A program made the position numbers and the translations under genes. 64,000 nucleotides of DNA, from assembly GCF_019399895.1 (NCBI RefSeq), contig NC_091864.1, forward strand, positions 13,618,001-13,682,000, given 5' to 3'. Positions 51,773 through 64,000 of this stretch are shown here, piece by piece. Below the pieces are notes generated by a model. The model had not been told where the DNA came from and did no database searches. It saw nothing but the letters and a program-made list of their open reading frames with translations. Numbering within the stretch: position 1 is the first letter of the stretch; every line of letters begins with the position of its first letter. This DNA is from Cardiocondyla obscurior. Its lineage: Eukaryota; Arthropoda; Insecta; Hymenoptera; Formicidae.

Positions 51773-52608
51773 TCGAGCCGAGAGAGTGCCCTACGAGGAA
51801 GCCATTGATATAATTATTCGTTCAGGTTAGAACAATTACCGCGTCTTCAAGTACGGCCGCGCTAATAGTCCGATGAAACGTCGTATCGTGTCGCCGCGAT
51901 AACGCATCCTCCGCGGCCAAGGCGCGTGACTTCACGGGCCCGAAGGACTCCGCCGTGACGTTTCCACGACGAGAGACGCGCTCGAGCCGAGAGAGTGCCC
52001 TACGAGGAAGCCATTGATATAATTATTCGTTCAGGTTAGAACAATTACCGCGTCTTCAAGTACGGCCGCGCTAATAGTCCGATGAAACGTCGTATCGTGT
52101 CGCCGCGATAACGCATCTTCCGCGGCCAAGGCGCGTGACTTCACGGGCCTGAAGGACTCCGCCGTGACGTTTCCGCGACGAGAGACGCGCTCGAGCCGAG
52201 AGAGTGCCCTACGAGAAAGCCATTGATATAATTATTCGTTCAGGTTAGAACAATTACCGCGTCTTCAAGTACGGCCGCGCTAATAGTCCGATGAAACGTC
52301 GTATCGTGTCGCCGCGATAACGCATCTTCCGCGGCCAAGGCGCGTGACTTCACGGGCCCGAAGGACTCCGCCGTGACGTTTCCACGACGAGAGACGCGCT
52401 CGAGCCGAGAGAGTGCCCTACGAGGAAGCCATTGATATAATTATTCGTTCAGGTTAGAACAATTACCGCGTCTTCAAGTACGGCCGCGCTAATAGTCCGA
52501 TGAAACGTCGTATCGTGTCGCCGCGATAACGCATCTTCCGCGGCCAAGGCGCGTGACTTCACGGGCCTGAAGGACTCCGCCGTGACGTTTCCGCGACGAG
52601 AGACGCGC
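51773..52608. repeat. four-copy 209-bp tandem repeat
   Basis: Four head-to-tail copies begin at 51773, 51982, 52191 and 52400, exactly 209 bp apart, each opening TCGAGCCGAGAGAGTGCCC, and end just before GACGCGCCTCCCG. Differences are few. Copies 1 and 3 share GGGCCCG and TTTCCACGACG, while 2 and 4 share GGGCCTG and TTTCCGCGACG, so the array is probably two copies of a 418-bp dimer. Copy 1 alone has CATCCTCC where the others have CATCTTCC, and copy 3 alone has CGAGAAAGCC. No coding or transposon feature was seen in the unit. Confidence 0.97.
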
Positions 52609-52618
52609 CTCCCGCTGA

Positions 52619-52645
52619 TCTCTCTTTCTCTCTCTCTCTCTCTCG
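52619..52645. repeat. TC microsatellite
   Basis: TC dinucleotide run immediately after the 209-bp tandem array. Confidence 0.8.
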
Positions 52646-52873
52646 CTCCCGCCGTTTTCCACCGGCGATGATGTAACGATAAAGGTGCAAGCGGTCAAGT
52701 CGCGAGGCGACCTTGAAAATCGAAGATCGAGAGTATCCCCGCCGTCGGATGGCGACCGGTGGTGGTGGCACCAGGTGTAATTGCACGTGTGTACACCATA
52801 TCGCGAGTCCTGTCCCCTTCTTCTTCCTGCCGTTAGGCGCTCAGAAGGAAGGTCCGATCCTTGGAAACTTTCT

Positions 52874-53092
52874 TATAAATGTACGTTGGCCACCGGCTCG
52901 TGCTTCATTTGACGCTCCACCCTCTGTTGCGCGCGAAGGGATCGATCCGCGGATCCGTTCTCTCGTTTTCCGCCGGGCCGCCCTTCGACGTCGCGTGTCG
53001 CGCAGCCGATGTACTAGTGCCATGTGCATTCCAGTCAGTTTCCCAAGGAGTTCAAGAATCACATCCGTACATCCCGAAGGATACCCGTGAGT
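52874..53092 (+). promoter_or_regulatory. candidate promoter and first exon with strong donor
   Basis: A TATAAA at 52874-52879, an arthropod-type initiator TCAGT at 53035-53039 and a consensus donor CCC|gtgagt at 53086/53087 lie in CpG-rich sequence. This may be an untranslated or short-coding first exon of a plus-strand gene, possibly the transporter at 59526. TATA and initiator are not at the usual spacing, so at most one is used. This is inference from signals only. Confidence 0.25.
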
Positions 53093-56000
53093 ACTCTTCT
53101 ATTTAAATAAAAAAAAAAAAAAAATTAATTTTTACCAAGATTTTAAAGCTAGCTTTTATAGTCACTTAAAAAGGTTTTTTTTTTGCAGTACTTAATTTTT
53201 GAGTTGTTATTTTTATTTTTTATTCTACGAAGAACTTCAATTTGAATTTCGAAAAATGTCTCTCCAGTGTATTACAAGGTTTCTAAATGTCTTCTCGAAT
53301 AAATCTCTTTTTCAGAAAAATAAAATAATTAAATCTGATATATCACGTGTTTTTATGTAAAGAAAAAAAAAAAAAAAAGAAAAACGAAACGGGTCTAATT
53401 AGCTGCGGGAGTGATAATAATTTGAAACGATTCTGTCTAACGTTCGGCGAGCCGGATTTTGACAATTGAAACGAGGCTGAATGCGAAAGAGAACGGTGAA
53501 AGTACGTAACATGCAAGACAATACGTAGGACTGAGCGTGCATAATGCAACGATATTCCATACGAAGAACCGTTCACTGTCTCGCTCCATACTTTATAAAA
53601 CACTTGGAATGTCAATGGGCAGGAGCATAAATCCGCATATGCATCTATACATGAATTAAATTAACGCGTTTACTCCACTAGTTATTTTACAAAAACGTTG
53701 TATTACCATGTAAGACGGATATTAATTGTTAAAAAAAAAAATTTTCTCTCGTAAAGAGAAGTTTTTCTTTAAACAATTGTCTCGGGAATTTTTTTTTTGC
53801 GTTGAAGTCTCGAAGTTCAAACAGAGCCGGCTAATGAATTCGCTCCGTGCATGCAATGTAGCTCGCACATCTCAAATCACGCTCCCGATGTCGCGCAATC
53901 TCGCACCCGGTGGCCCTACCCCCGCCGGTAGTTAATTAATTAATACGAGCGCGATTATCGTCCGTGCCGCTAATCCATCGTTGTTCCGCGCTATTTGCAG
54001 GTGCTCGTAACTCGCGATATGCCTCAGAGGCCCGTTAGATTCGCGTCCAATCCGGAATGCCGACGCACCCATAACGTCCATTCAGCCTTCAACTTTAAAG
54101 CAGGCCTCTAATTAAATCTCTCCCACAACCGTTCCGCTAATGGCTCTGCGAATCGCGACATATCGCACGCGTCCGTGTAAAATTTGTTTTTTTCTTCTTT
54201 TTTTTATATTTTTTTCGTGTTTCGCGACGTGGATTGATCGCTTTAATTTCCTGCCTCGCGGTTACAATCACGTCGCGATCGTTTCAATCTCGCAGCCTTG
54301 TGAACGCGCTTAGGTCTAGATATCTCCTAGGAATAACAAATGTGCGTTTACAGGCGGAGAAAACAAGACAAAAGATCAGGCAAAAGGCGCTCCCGTTAGG
54401 TAACGTTTGCGACTCGCGGCGATTACAACGCTAATGATCAGCAAATTGTTCGTAACTAATCGAATAATCGCGGCTGATAAATGCGCGCGTAAGTTCATTA
54501 TCGGCATGTCGGATTCGTGCGATTATGAATCAGCCGATATGTAGCGATCGGCGACTGTCGCGAACAATTTGATAGATAACGCGTTGCGTAACGTATGCTT
54601 ATTAGACGCGGGATTTCAACGCGGCTTATTAATTGATATTTATAATAATTATGCCACTTTAGTTGGCAGTTTCTTTTTTTTTTTTTTTTCCCGTTACCGC
54701 GTCTAGTTTCCGACTGCACGTGTTTACGGGACCGTGTGCGATTATTTGTAGAGGATGACGCATGTGCGCGATTAAACGCTATTTTATTTTGAAGAAAAAG
54801 AACGGGAATCGTATACCGCGGTGTCGGGGAAACGCCGGTTTGATCAAGATTTATATATATATATTTTTTTTTCTTTTTTTTTTTTTTCTTTACTTATTCC
54901 CCGGTGTGAAACTTTCACCGAAGAAAGGTCGCCGCCGGAGACTCGTAAGAGCTCCCGCTTTGCACGCTTCGCGGAACGCATCCCGTATAAACGGCGACGG
55001 TGTCCGTCGCCCCGCGACGGAATCTCTCTCGAGTGACGCTGGAAAAAATCATTAAATCCAATCGGCCGGAAAACACGGGATGCTTGTGTCCCTTTTTCCG
55101 CTCCCTTCGGGGAAAGCGAGACGGCGAATGGCTTTTTAATCGATCGCCAGCGCGCGCGAACTCTCCTCCCAAGACGGTGTATAAATAATATATCAAAAGG
55201 GACGAGCCGCGGGTGAATCGGTGCCGTGAAAATTCCACGCCCGCGAAAAAAAAAAAAGAAAAAAGAAAATTGTACGAACCGACGACGTCTCGAGTTCGCA
55301 CCTGCGAATTATGATCGAGTTGTTATATTTTTTCGTCGCGATCTCGGTGAATAATCAAGATACGTATCTCCCCGATATACATGTGCGGTTCGAATATGAA
55401 TTGCGCATTCGCATTCTAATCGCTTCCGTGCAGCTCACTGTTTGTTGTCCGATATTCTTTGCGTATCACTCGCGTTTATTCGTGCAGGATGTACCGTTTC
55501 GCCTTGACGCACTTCCCGCTCGCCCTCCTGTTTTTTTTTTGTTTTTCATATATATATATCTTTGCTAATTACTAGTAACGCGTAAGCACATAGCGCTGAA
55601 TACCGGCGAAGTTCTCGTGTCGCGGACCATAAATGGTTTATCGCGCGTGAATTCTCCTTACAAAAAATATCCGCGAATATTACGCGGAAAGATACGCGGA
55701 TATATCACCTGGGATTATTTAAAACAACGATATTCTATCTATAAACGCGAAGTAATAAAGACGAGAGCCGGTACTTTTTATCTGGGATCTGCAAGTTTCT
55801 GCAAACCTGTAATTATCCGCGGCTGTTCATTAACGATAAACAGTTTTTCGACCGCTCGTTTCCGATCGCTCGGTGATGTCACAGAGGAATTTTTAACCGA
55901 CGTTAAGTATTCCCTTTTAATCGGTATTGATGTAATGCGAACTAAACGACACTTCTGAATAATAAATTCAGATGTATTTTACGACGGAAATTATAGCTGC

Positions 56001-58468
56001 TCCTCCCGTCGGTTCACGAGACGTTACGACATCGTACGTTCTCTCTATTATCTAAACTTCGCGATTATACTGTATAATCTGCAGAACCACCTTCGAAACG
56101 CAATAAAAGTTCGACTTGGAAATTGAACGTGCGGCTTCCTGAGTCTCAGTTTACGTTGCGGACGATTAACTTTGAGGAACGTTGAAAAATATTGGCCGAG
56201 CGAAAGAATCTACTTTGCAACTGTTATAAAAATTGTGAATATGATTGACGCGTGCTGCTAAATTCGATCAAAATTAAGACCGCACGCCAGTCAGATTTAC
56301 AATTATTACAAAAGCTGCAAAACAGCTTTTCCCGCTGCACGTGGCCATTGATCAAGCTGTTTATCATAATCTCAAATTAGGTGTTGGACTTTATTATTAC
56401 TTCAACACTTCAACTTCTTTTTGCGTGAAATTTCAATCAATAAGATTCCGCGAACAATGAGACACGTTTTCAATCTACCGTGAAAGGCAAATCCGGTTCG
56501 ATCTCGAAGATTTTAATTGCGAGATTTAAAATAATCCACGATTGATGGGTGACATTTTAGCAAGTATGTCCGTCAGATTTTTTTTATCTCCTCAAGGATA
56601 CGTTTTACTCGAATTTACCGTCCGGTGGAATCGTTGGGACTAATTGCACATGCACGTGTAATGTGCAATAATACGATAATGTGTGTGACAATAGCAGTAA
56701 TTTCGCACAATGAAGATTAATTATATGTATATACTCACCGCACTGTTCACTGTGCAATAAAAAAAAACAAAAAAAAACGGAAAGAAAACCGCTTTGTAAT
56801 TGTCGAACATCAAACAAATGGATTCGCACAGACGCGCGCTGTAATTAATGAGGAATAAAAAAAGAAGAATAAAAAAATCGCACGGTATCGCTCGCGTCAA
56901 TAGATGAGCAACATTTTTCGATTACCGTATCGCAGATCACGTCACGCAAAATAAACGCGGTTCTTAGATCGTCACGGAGACAATTACGAGAAATTTTTTT
57001 TTAGAATTATTCCCGCGGAATTTTTGTTTGGTCATTTTCATTCCTTTTTTTATTCGCATCGCGGAAAGATGCATGAAAAGACACATCATCGACGTAACTC
57101 GTTACGTCGTTTAAACGTCTGTTTTTTACGTTATCGGCATGAAAATTGTCCGGGCGGCCTGCTTCGCGAGTCACCCCCAATGTATTCCTGCCACGATGAA
57201 AATGTGAGCGCACTCGTGCCCTTCGAGCACAGTAGTGAGACCACAAATCATCAAGACAGACAACGACTATTCCCATTGACTAAGGCAAATAGCTATGCTT
57301 CGCTCGCTTATCGCCGGCTGTATCAGCGCGCCGTTCGCGCGTGTAATTACAGCGGATTGAATTACCGATTCCGCGATTCATACACCGAGGCTCGGGCCTT
57401 ATTGCTGACAGAAGCGGTTTTCTGCAACTTCGATCGCGAAGTGATTGCGAAAAAAGGCCGCAATTTGTCGTTGCTGACGCGAATATTTCGATAATGAGAC
57501 TACCGTAAGACACGCCATTCCATTGCCAGCCTTAACACCTTGGCATTCGCCGTTGATCATCGGTTAATCACGGCTATTAACGAATTCCTCGGGCGTGTCT
57601 AATCGCATGTTTCTTTTTTTGTTTCCTTTTTTTCTTTCTTTTTTTTTTTTTTTTTTTTTTTTGTTAATGCTTGTGTCATGCGAGACATTCGACAAACGGT
57701 CACGGCTCCTTCGTTTCTTCCGATCTCCCGTTTCTTCAAAAATACATTTGTCATCTCTTCCTATTTATCGCCTTGTCCGGCGAAGCGTTACGGTTTTTAC
57801 TCAAGTTCGGTTTTACCTACGACGTTCTCGTTTAGTTTCGCCTGCTTCATCCTCGCTTCGCTCGTCTTACATAACTCGTCAAATCAATCGCGCCGTTAAC
57901 GCGCGACATTAAATCGAAATAGAACGAAACGTTTATGGTTAAACATAACGTTACAGATTAATTATCGATAAACTAATTGACCCTAAAGCTTTATTAGCCC
58001 CGCGGGTTAAAGTGCGCTCGTGGCGAACCGGCGCGCAGCGTTGTTGTGGCAAGCGCTGCGATATTAACGATATACACATGATAATTTTCGTTCCATCTCA
58101 ACGATTTTGGTTCAAGGTAATCCGGCACGAGGCTTGTGTCTTAAGCTTCTCGCGCGCGTGTTGCACGAGAGAGCTTTTCAATCCGCGGCCGCTATCACAA
58201 TTACACGCGATTCTCTTCCCACTTTGTCCTCCTACGAAGACGCAACTCGTGCGCCTGCGATAAAACGCGACGTCGACGTGAAATTACGATAACGATGGCG
58301 ATCATGTAGTTTCTGCTATTCGAGATCTCACGTGTTAGCCGTGACACGTGGCGAGGCACCGCTCATCCGCCTAGCTCCGGGTCGACGGTAATCACCGTTG
58401 TTGATTCCTTAACCCGAACCCGCGCGGCGCGACGCTCTCGCAAAATGTCACGGTGACGCGAAGAGAGC
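53093..58468. other. non-coding stretch upstream of the MFS transporter
   Basis: Alternating AT-rich and CpG-rich DNA with T-runs (near 54845-54890 and 57610-57665). No coding exon was recognised. It may be intronic to the transporter gene if transcription starts near 53 kb. Confidence 0.5.
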
Positions 58469-58628
58469 TATATAAATCTGCGACACAGAACAACGTCCTC
58501 GATGTAATTCAATATTTGTCATCCCCTTTTAGCCCGCGCGGTGTTTGCGCAACTGCCGCTGCCTCTTGATCTGCATCCAGAGCGTTGCTCGAAATTAAAT
58601 CGTCAGCTGATAAGCCGGCGCTCGCGAG
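58469..58628 (+). promoter_or_regulatory. candidate TATA box and 5' UTR exon of the MFS gene
   Basis: TATATAAA at 58469-58476 is followed 150 bp later by a donor CGCGAG|gtaaac at 58628/58629. The coding exon starts after an acceptor (tttttcag) at 59515, so an upstream untranslated exon is required and this is the nearest good candidate. It has not been confirmed. Confidence 0.35.
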
Positions 58629-59525
58629 GTAAACGCAAATTTTCGTAAGGTTTGTCTGAAATATGCGGCGCCCGGCGAAATAACGTCCGCGGCGAGATTA
58701 ATTTTTGCGGAGAGCATCTGCATCCGATTAAAACTGGTATATCCGCCTGTCCCGGATCCAGTTGGCGAACGTGTCACGCGGAACTCGCTCGCGTCATTCG
58801 CTCATTTTTAGGGTCGATGCAACGTACCATTCTCGCGGCAACTGCATTATACGCAAATTGCACACCGGTGGAGAGGCCTTGAGTGAGCGCGGCGCCGACC
58901 GGCGTAGCCGCGGCCAGGATATTGAAATTAGAATGCTACCGCGCCGATCGATCGTAAATAATAAAGTGCAGTTTCGTAACGGCAGTCTTCTCGCCGCGTA
59001 TCCGATCCGCGCCGTACCCGTTTCGGCGATGAGCGCACCTGACAGCCGCGATCGGAGTCGTTCATATTCATAAACAACGCAGGCCGACGTTGAACACAAT
59101 AGTGGATTTAATTCTCTTAAAAAAAAAAAAAAAAGAAGGGAAAAAAAGAAAGAAAAAAGATTGGACGTAATCGCGTTCCGAGAAAACTACACAGCGGAGG
59201 TCTAATTTAACGTAATCAATCGAGAATTTCATTCTATGGGAATCCTTAAAGGATCGCAGGATTCCCAGGCGAATCGCGGCTCGAAGATGCCACTCCGACA
59301 TGTAATTCAATCCATTGTAATTTATTGCGTTCAGCGTTTATCCGCATTCTATCCGAATAAATGCAAGATCGCGGATAAAACCGTCGATTGCGCGATGCCT
59401 GATAAACTTCGCTGACAACTGCAATTCTCCCATGCTAATTACATAATCTTCCACGGCGCGCGATCTTGCGACATGAATGGAAAAGGATGCGCTTTTAAGA
59501 TTGTGCGTTTTTCAGGCCAGGCAAG

Positions 59526-62500
59526 ATGCTTCGCTCGGTAATACAAAAATTTCTCTACAAGCCCTACGCATTGGCCATAGTGTCGGTCGGTTATGTCCTG
59601 GCAGAGCTGGGCCACTTTTTGATAGGTAAAATCTATTTAATATTAATTTCTATCTAATCGATCGCGCGCATTAATCAGCTTCGAACGAATACACGCATGT
59701 TTGTAAGTTTATATTTAACAATATTAAAATAGATAAAGGCTGCGCGATGCTGAATAGATTATAAGCTAAACTGGTATAATTATACATTTACTGAACTTTG
59801 GTATCTGGTTGCAAGGTGTGACGAGCAAAGCGATCGCCGAGGACCTGCACTACGGCGACATAGCCTGCCAATTTAATTCGACGACGCTGACGGTGGACGA
59901 GCTCCCGGTGCAATGCGAAACCGCCAAGAATTCGTCCGAGTAAGTCTCGTTGAGCCCGCGATCCAGAAAAAAAACTCGGTGAAAACGCAAAGAAAACCCG
60001 CCGTGGGAGAATCGTGAATAACTGTAAGCGCAATTAACTCAGATTGCCGTTTCCTCGCGCGACAACTCGATTTCCTTGCCGGTGATTGATTCACCGCGGC
60101 TTTAATACCGCTAAGTCACGCGTCGATAATGAAACGAGATACCGTCACGAGATATCTTGCGAGAGGACACGCGATCTCATGATCGGTCGCGGGGGCTCGT
60201 CGTTAACGATCCGGGAAAAAAAAAAAAAAATAAAAGAGAGAACTGCCGAGCCCCGCGAATGACTCTTCGCACGAGTCGCGACGCGAGGAGGAGCGCGAAC
60301 GAATTTCGCCGCGATTTGCACGAAGCATGCGGTTCGAGGTCTCGGCACGGGCAATTATCACGTTCGTCATCACGCCGCTCGTATAACGCCGCTCTTTGTC
60401 ACCGCAGTTGCCGGTCCCTGGAACTGAACGGGTCTTATTACTGCGAATGGAATTACAACGGCCTTGGGCTGGACTATCAAATCCTGGCTGGGCCCAGTTT
60501 CATCGCCGTTTACACAATTCTCGGCATCGTGCTGGGCATTGCAGCCGATAGGTACCACAGGTAATCCGATCGAGATAATTTAATTAGGTTTCTCGAGGTG
60601 CGTTTTTAACGTCCGTTTTTTTTTTTTGTCGCAGAATCAGACTGCTGACAGTATGCACTGTGATATTCAGCGTCGCGATCGGCCTGAGCGGGGCCGTGTG
60701 GCATTACTGGCAGCTCGTCATTTTGCGAATGGTCCTGGCGGCGGGGTAAGTCCTGACAATAACGACGGCTTCCGTTTCCGGCCGCGGACAGGGGAACGGA
60801 TCGCAATTGGTTGCGTTATTTATATTAGAGACCGATCGAACGTTACAGGGAGGCGGGATGCAATCCGCTGGCGACCGGTCTTCTGTCGGACTGGTTTCCG
60901 GAAGAGCAGCGGGGCCTCGTCATGTCGATATTCAATTGGGGCATTTACGGCGGTTACGGCATCGCCTTTCCGATCGGCCGCTACGTGACCGAGCTGAATG
61001 CCTGGGATCTGGTGAGCTAATATCCGATTGACATTGCCCTTTTTGTATTATTTTTCCTCTCTCGCTCTTGCCCGCGACGAGACTTTCAAAGCCTCGCGCG
61101 TTCCGACGAACAATTGCTCGATATACATCCCGAGATTATTTCCGAGCGGAAGAAAAGCACAATGAAGGTCACGGTGAATTGCACAGGATTGTTTCAACAA
61201 ATGCCGGCGATATATTTGCAACGGTCGCGTGGAAGAGCTGAGTTTTTTTTTTTTTTTTTTAATACCAAGACCACGCGATAAATTTAAGCCGAAATAAATG
61301 GTAAAAGTTAATTAAATCGAGTAATTAAATTGAGTTAATTGGCAGGGCTGGAGGGTGTGTTATTACGGAGCCGGAGTGATCGGCTTAATCATCGCCGTCC
61401 TCACCGGTCTAACATTATCCGAACCGGAGAGGAAGGCGTCCAACCACGAGGAATCGGCAGCCAACGACGAGGAGCCGGTATCGATTTGGAAAGTGCTACT
61501 GCAACCGCGCATTATTCTCTTATGCCTCGCTGCCAGCATCAGACATTGCGGTAATAAGCGTGCCTCGAAGCGAAAGGATTGAGATACATATCGAGGGAAT
61601 ATCAGCGATTTAATCGGGTTTGCACTAATCCGACGGATTCACCTCGCCGTGATCACTCACTTGCCTCTGGCGGCTTTATCTAATAAGACTAAAATCTCTA
61701 CTCAAATCTCGTCGCTCTAAAGAAGGGAGCAAATCAAGTTTAAACCTCTTCATTGCTCGAGATTACATTTATTTCAGTTGTTCGAAATCACTTCGTTCGT
61801 TCGTGACTAAATTGCGAATTATTCCGGGACAATAAAATAGAAGATTTTATTCTTTCGAAAGAATTCTGTTAGCAAATTAATTTTTCTCCTCGATCGAGCA
61901 AGTTTCATCCAATCGGCATATTTTTAATCACACGCGTCTTTACGCCAAACAGAATCAAAATTGTCTATTTCTTTTTCAGGTGGCTTGTGCTTCGCGTACA
62001 ATTGCGACCTGTACTACAGAGAATACTTTCCGGATTACGACCTCGGCTGGTGGCTCTTCGCCGTTACGATTGTTATCGGCAGTATCGGCGTCGTTATCGG
62101 CGGATTCGTTAGCGACAAGTTCGTCGCGAAAATGGGAATTCGTTCGCGGGTTGCGTGTTTAGCGATCAGCCAGATAATCGCGACTCCAGGCGCCTTCGGT
62201 TCGGTGTACTTCAATCCTCTTTGGGCTATGATCACGCTGGCGTTTTCCTATTTCTTCGGTAAGTCGCGTCTTTTATACAGAATTAACAGCTCCGGGGTCG
62301 GCTGTGACACACGATGAAATACCGACACGCATTTTTACGTTAGTCACGCCGTTTTCCAGCTGAAATGTGGTTCGGAATAGTGTTCGCCGTCGTGGTGGAG
62401 CTCGTCCCACTGAAACTGAGATCTACCACCGTCGGCGTCTTCCTGTTCGTTATGAACAACATCGGCGGAAACTTGCCGATCCTCGTCGAGCCGACCAGAA

Positions 62501-62966
62501 TGGCCATCGGCTACCGAGAATCGTTGTATATTTATTACGCCGGCGCTTATGGCATCAGTAAGTAGCGGAAGGAAATTAATTCTTATCGCGGTCGTATAAG
62601 CTTGCATTTTTTATTCGCTCGCGTCACCGGACCTTTTCATAGAAGTTTCGGTGACATTTATGAGCCTGATATTTTTATCGCGCGCTGACGAATCTAAACG
62701 GGCCAATTGCTCTTATGAGTCTCGGTCGCGGAAGAGAGCGCGTAATTGGACGATCGTATCATGACGCTTTGTACGTAGGTTCCATTATGTTCTTCTTCAC
62801 CATGTTCCTAATGGACGGTTCCGCGGAGGTGGAGAGAACAGCAGACAAGGAGGCTCCGCCGGCGTACGACAATAGCATGTTCACCAACGACGATGGCCAA
62901 TTGCCAGCGGTGGAGATGCCGACGTTTCCGGCGCGGCCGCCGATCTATGAACATTCCCGGTTATGA
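59526..62966 (+). CDS. major facilitator superfamily transporter (orphan, spinster-like pattern)
   Basis: Twelve-segment MFS carrier of unknown substrate. Exons: 59526-59625, 59816-59939, 60408-60560, 60635-60745, 60849-61011, 61346-61550, 61980-62258, 62360-62557, 62779-62966; all in phase, 506 residues. The first segment is followed by a large loop (about 35-100) with sequons N54, N72 and N83 and several cysteines. MFS motif A appears as GIAADRYHRIR (about 119-128). Then come a GEAGCNPLATGLLSDWF helix and QRGLVMSIFNWGIYGGYG, recalling spinster/SPNS carriers, and a second motif-A-like GGFVSDKFVAKMGIR in the C-terminal half. The cytosolic tail carries two PPxY motifs, PPAY (471-474) and PPIY (498-501). 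The ATG lies 10 nt after an acceptor. The class is secure and the subfamily tentative. Confidence 0.85.
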
Positions 62967-64000
62967 GCCGGAAGAGGCCCTTGTTCCAGCAAGTGCAATG
63001 TAAATAGCATCTCGAGTTATATCGAGCCAAACGCGAACCGCGCGGCCGAAGATTGGCATTAATCCATTAAAGTCAATCGGAAATTTGTTACAGAAAGGCT
63101 GTTCCACCGGCGCGATTGACAAATTCAAGATGCCACGAGTCATTTTCTCGTTTACGGTGGAAAGACATTTGTGATATTTTTTTTTTTCCTTTTTTTTTTT
63201 GTGTTGTACGTGTCTTTCATCGATCAGATGTTGATGAGATTTCTCCCACCGAGACTTACGAAATTACGCGAGAACGCGATTTACCAAGCGACAACAATGA
63301 TAATTAAGAGCTTGGTTTTATTTGAACTGTGTTGCAAAATGTTATTTCACGCGCACATGGCGGATTACGTAAGATTCTTGATAAAGCTTATTTACAAAAG
63401 CCTGATAAACTCCGACAGTCTTCGAGATGCGTTCTTAAAAAAGAAATGCACAACAAAGAGTGCACCAAGTGTAGCTTTGTAAAAAACAAAAAAAAAAAAG
63501 AAAAAGAAAAAAAATTTAATGTTAATTACAATTAGAGAGTGTAAAAAAAGAGTGTAAAAATAAAAATCTTACTATTAACCAAAAGATTAAAAAGGCAATT
63601 TGCATCTTTCAGGATCAATTGGGATCTATTAGGATTGACCTAAGTGTCTAAGTGACTTGAGCACACACGTGTGCATTAACGAACTCGGCGTGAGTTGCAT
63701 TTGGCAAAAGGTGTTTTATTGAGAAAGTCACATAAATTAATATTAAGCTAATATTAAGTGGCTAATATTAGTTTTGGTGTTATCACATGTCATAAACAGC
63801 CTGTCGAGTTCACCATGGCGGATAATACAAAACGGTAATAATGTACATCATACGCTTTGCTGTATGGACCACGATGAAACGCCACACACAGGATGCGAGT
63901 AATTTTACGGGATGCGAATTTAACGGTGCTTGAGATTCGCCGTCCGTTTCTCTCTCTCTTTCTTTCTATGTACAAATTATTTAACATAAATAAACGTATT
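62967..64000. other. 3' UTR and downstream flank of the MFS gene
   Basis: No gene. AT-rich with A-runs; AATAAA-type signals occur near 63557 and at the very end (about 63988). The 31 codons open after the MFS stop look non-conserved and are not annotated. Confidence 0.5.

Noticed and set aside
62964..63060. Readthrough of the MFS transporter stop
   Set aside because: Only about 31 codons remain open after the TGA, which is within chance expectation, and the composition is not distinctive.

Overview
The window is eukaryotic nuclear DNA, most likely from an insect and probably a hymenopteran such as an ant. The evidence is split genes with short GT-AG introns, AT-rich introns beside CpG-rich promoter blocks, and protein sequences that look insect-like. 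Species and family placement are inference. Nothing prokaryotic, viral or transposon-derived was recognised. Exon joins below were built by hand from splice sites, and nearly all keep phase across the whole gene.

Layout, left to right. 1-7044 is non-coding, with a CpG-rich block at 5.28-6.55 kb that may be a promoter or first exon. 7045-11083 (+) is the beta subunit of the AP-3 adaptor (ruby/AP3B), ten exons. 11365-~12164 (-) is a FAM169-like protein with a GNAT-like region, missing its first exon. 13218-17440 (+) is a two-pore channel (TPC1), eleven exons. 18282-19585 (-) is mevalonate kinase. 19691-22291 (-) is a small BolA-like gene whose 2.2 kb first intron contains the complete intronless ALG6 glucosyltransferase gene (20462-22054) on the same strand. 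23799-36127 (+) is mitochondrial proline dehydrogenase (slgA/PRODH), twelve coding exons with an 8 kb first intron. 42228-45179 (-) is an UNC-93-like membrane protein, seven exons. 59526-62966 (+) is a 506-residue major facilitator transporter, nine coding exons. The stretches between 36 and 42, 45 and 52, and 53 and 59.5 kb show no gene I can support. They hold microsatellites and one four-copy 209 bp tandem repeat (51773-52608).

The most interesting observation is at the 3' end of the UNC-93-like gene. After its TGA stop the same frame stays open for 27 codons, meets a second TGA, then stays open for 122 more codons before a third TGA. The extension reads like a real cytoplasmic tail, with a Q/P-rich stretch, basic Ser clusters and a mixed charged and hydrophobic C-terminus. 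The first TGA is followed by C, and potential RNA hairpins lie 8 and 15 nt downstream of the first and second TGA. This makes it a strong candidate for double stop-codon readthrough. Selenocysteine is unlikely because hymenopterans are reported to lack the machinery, and no convincing intron removes the stops.

The genes are not one pathway. Several are endolysosomal or secretory: AP-3 sorting, the TPC1 channel, ALG6 N-glycan assembly and two transporter-like proteins. Mevalonate kinase, BolA and PRODH are metabolic or mitochondrial/cytosolic. Tight packing at 17.4-24 kb (convergent TPC1/MVK, 105 bp between BolA and MVK, ALG6 nested in BolA, BolA divergent from PRODH) contrasts with the sparse right half.
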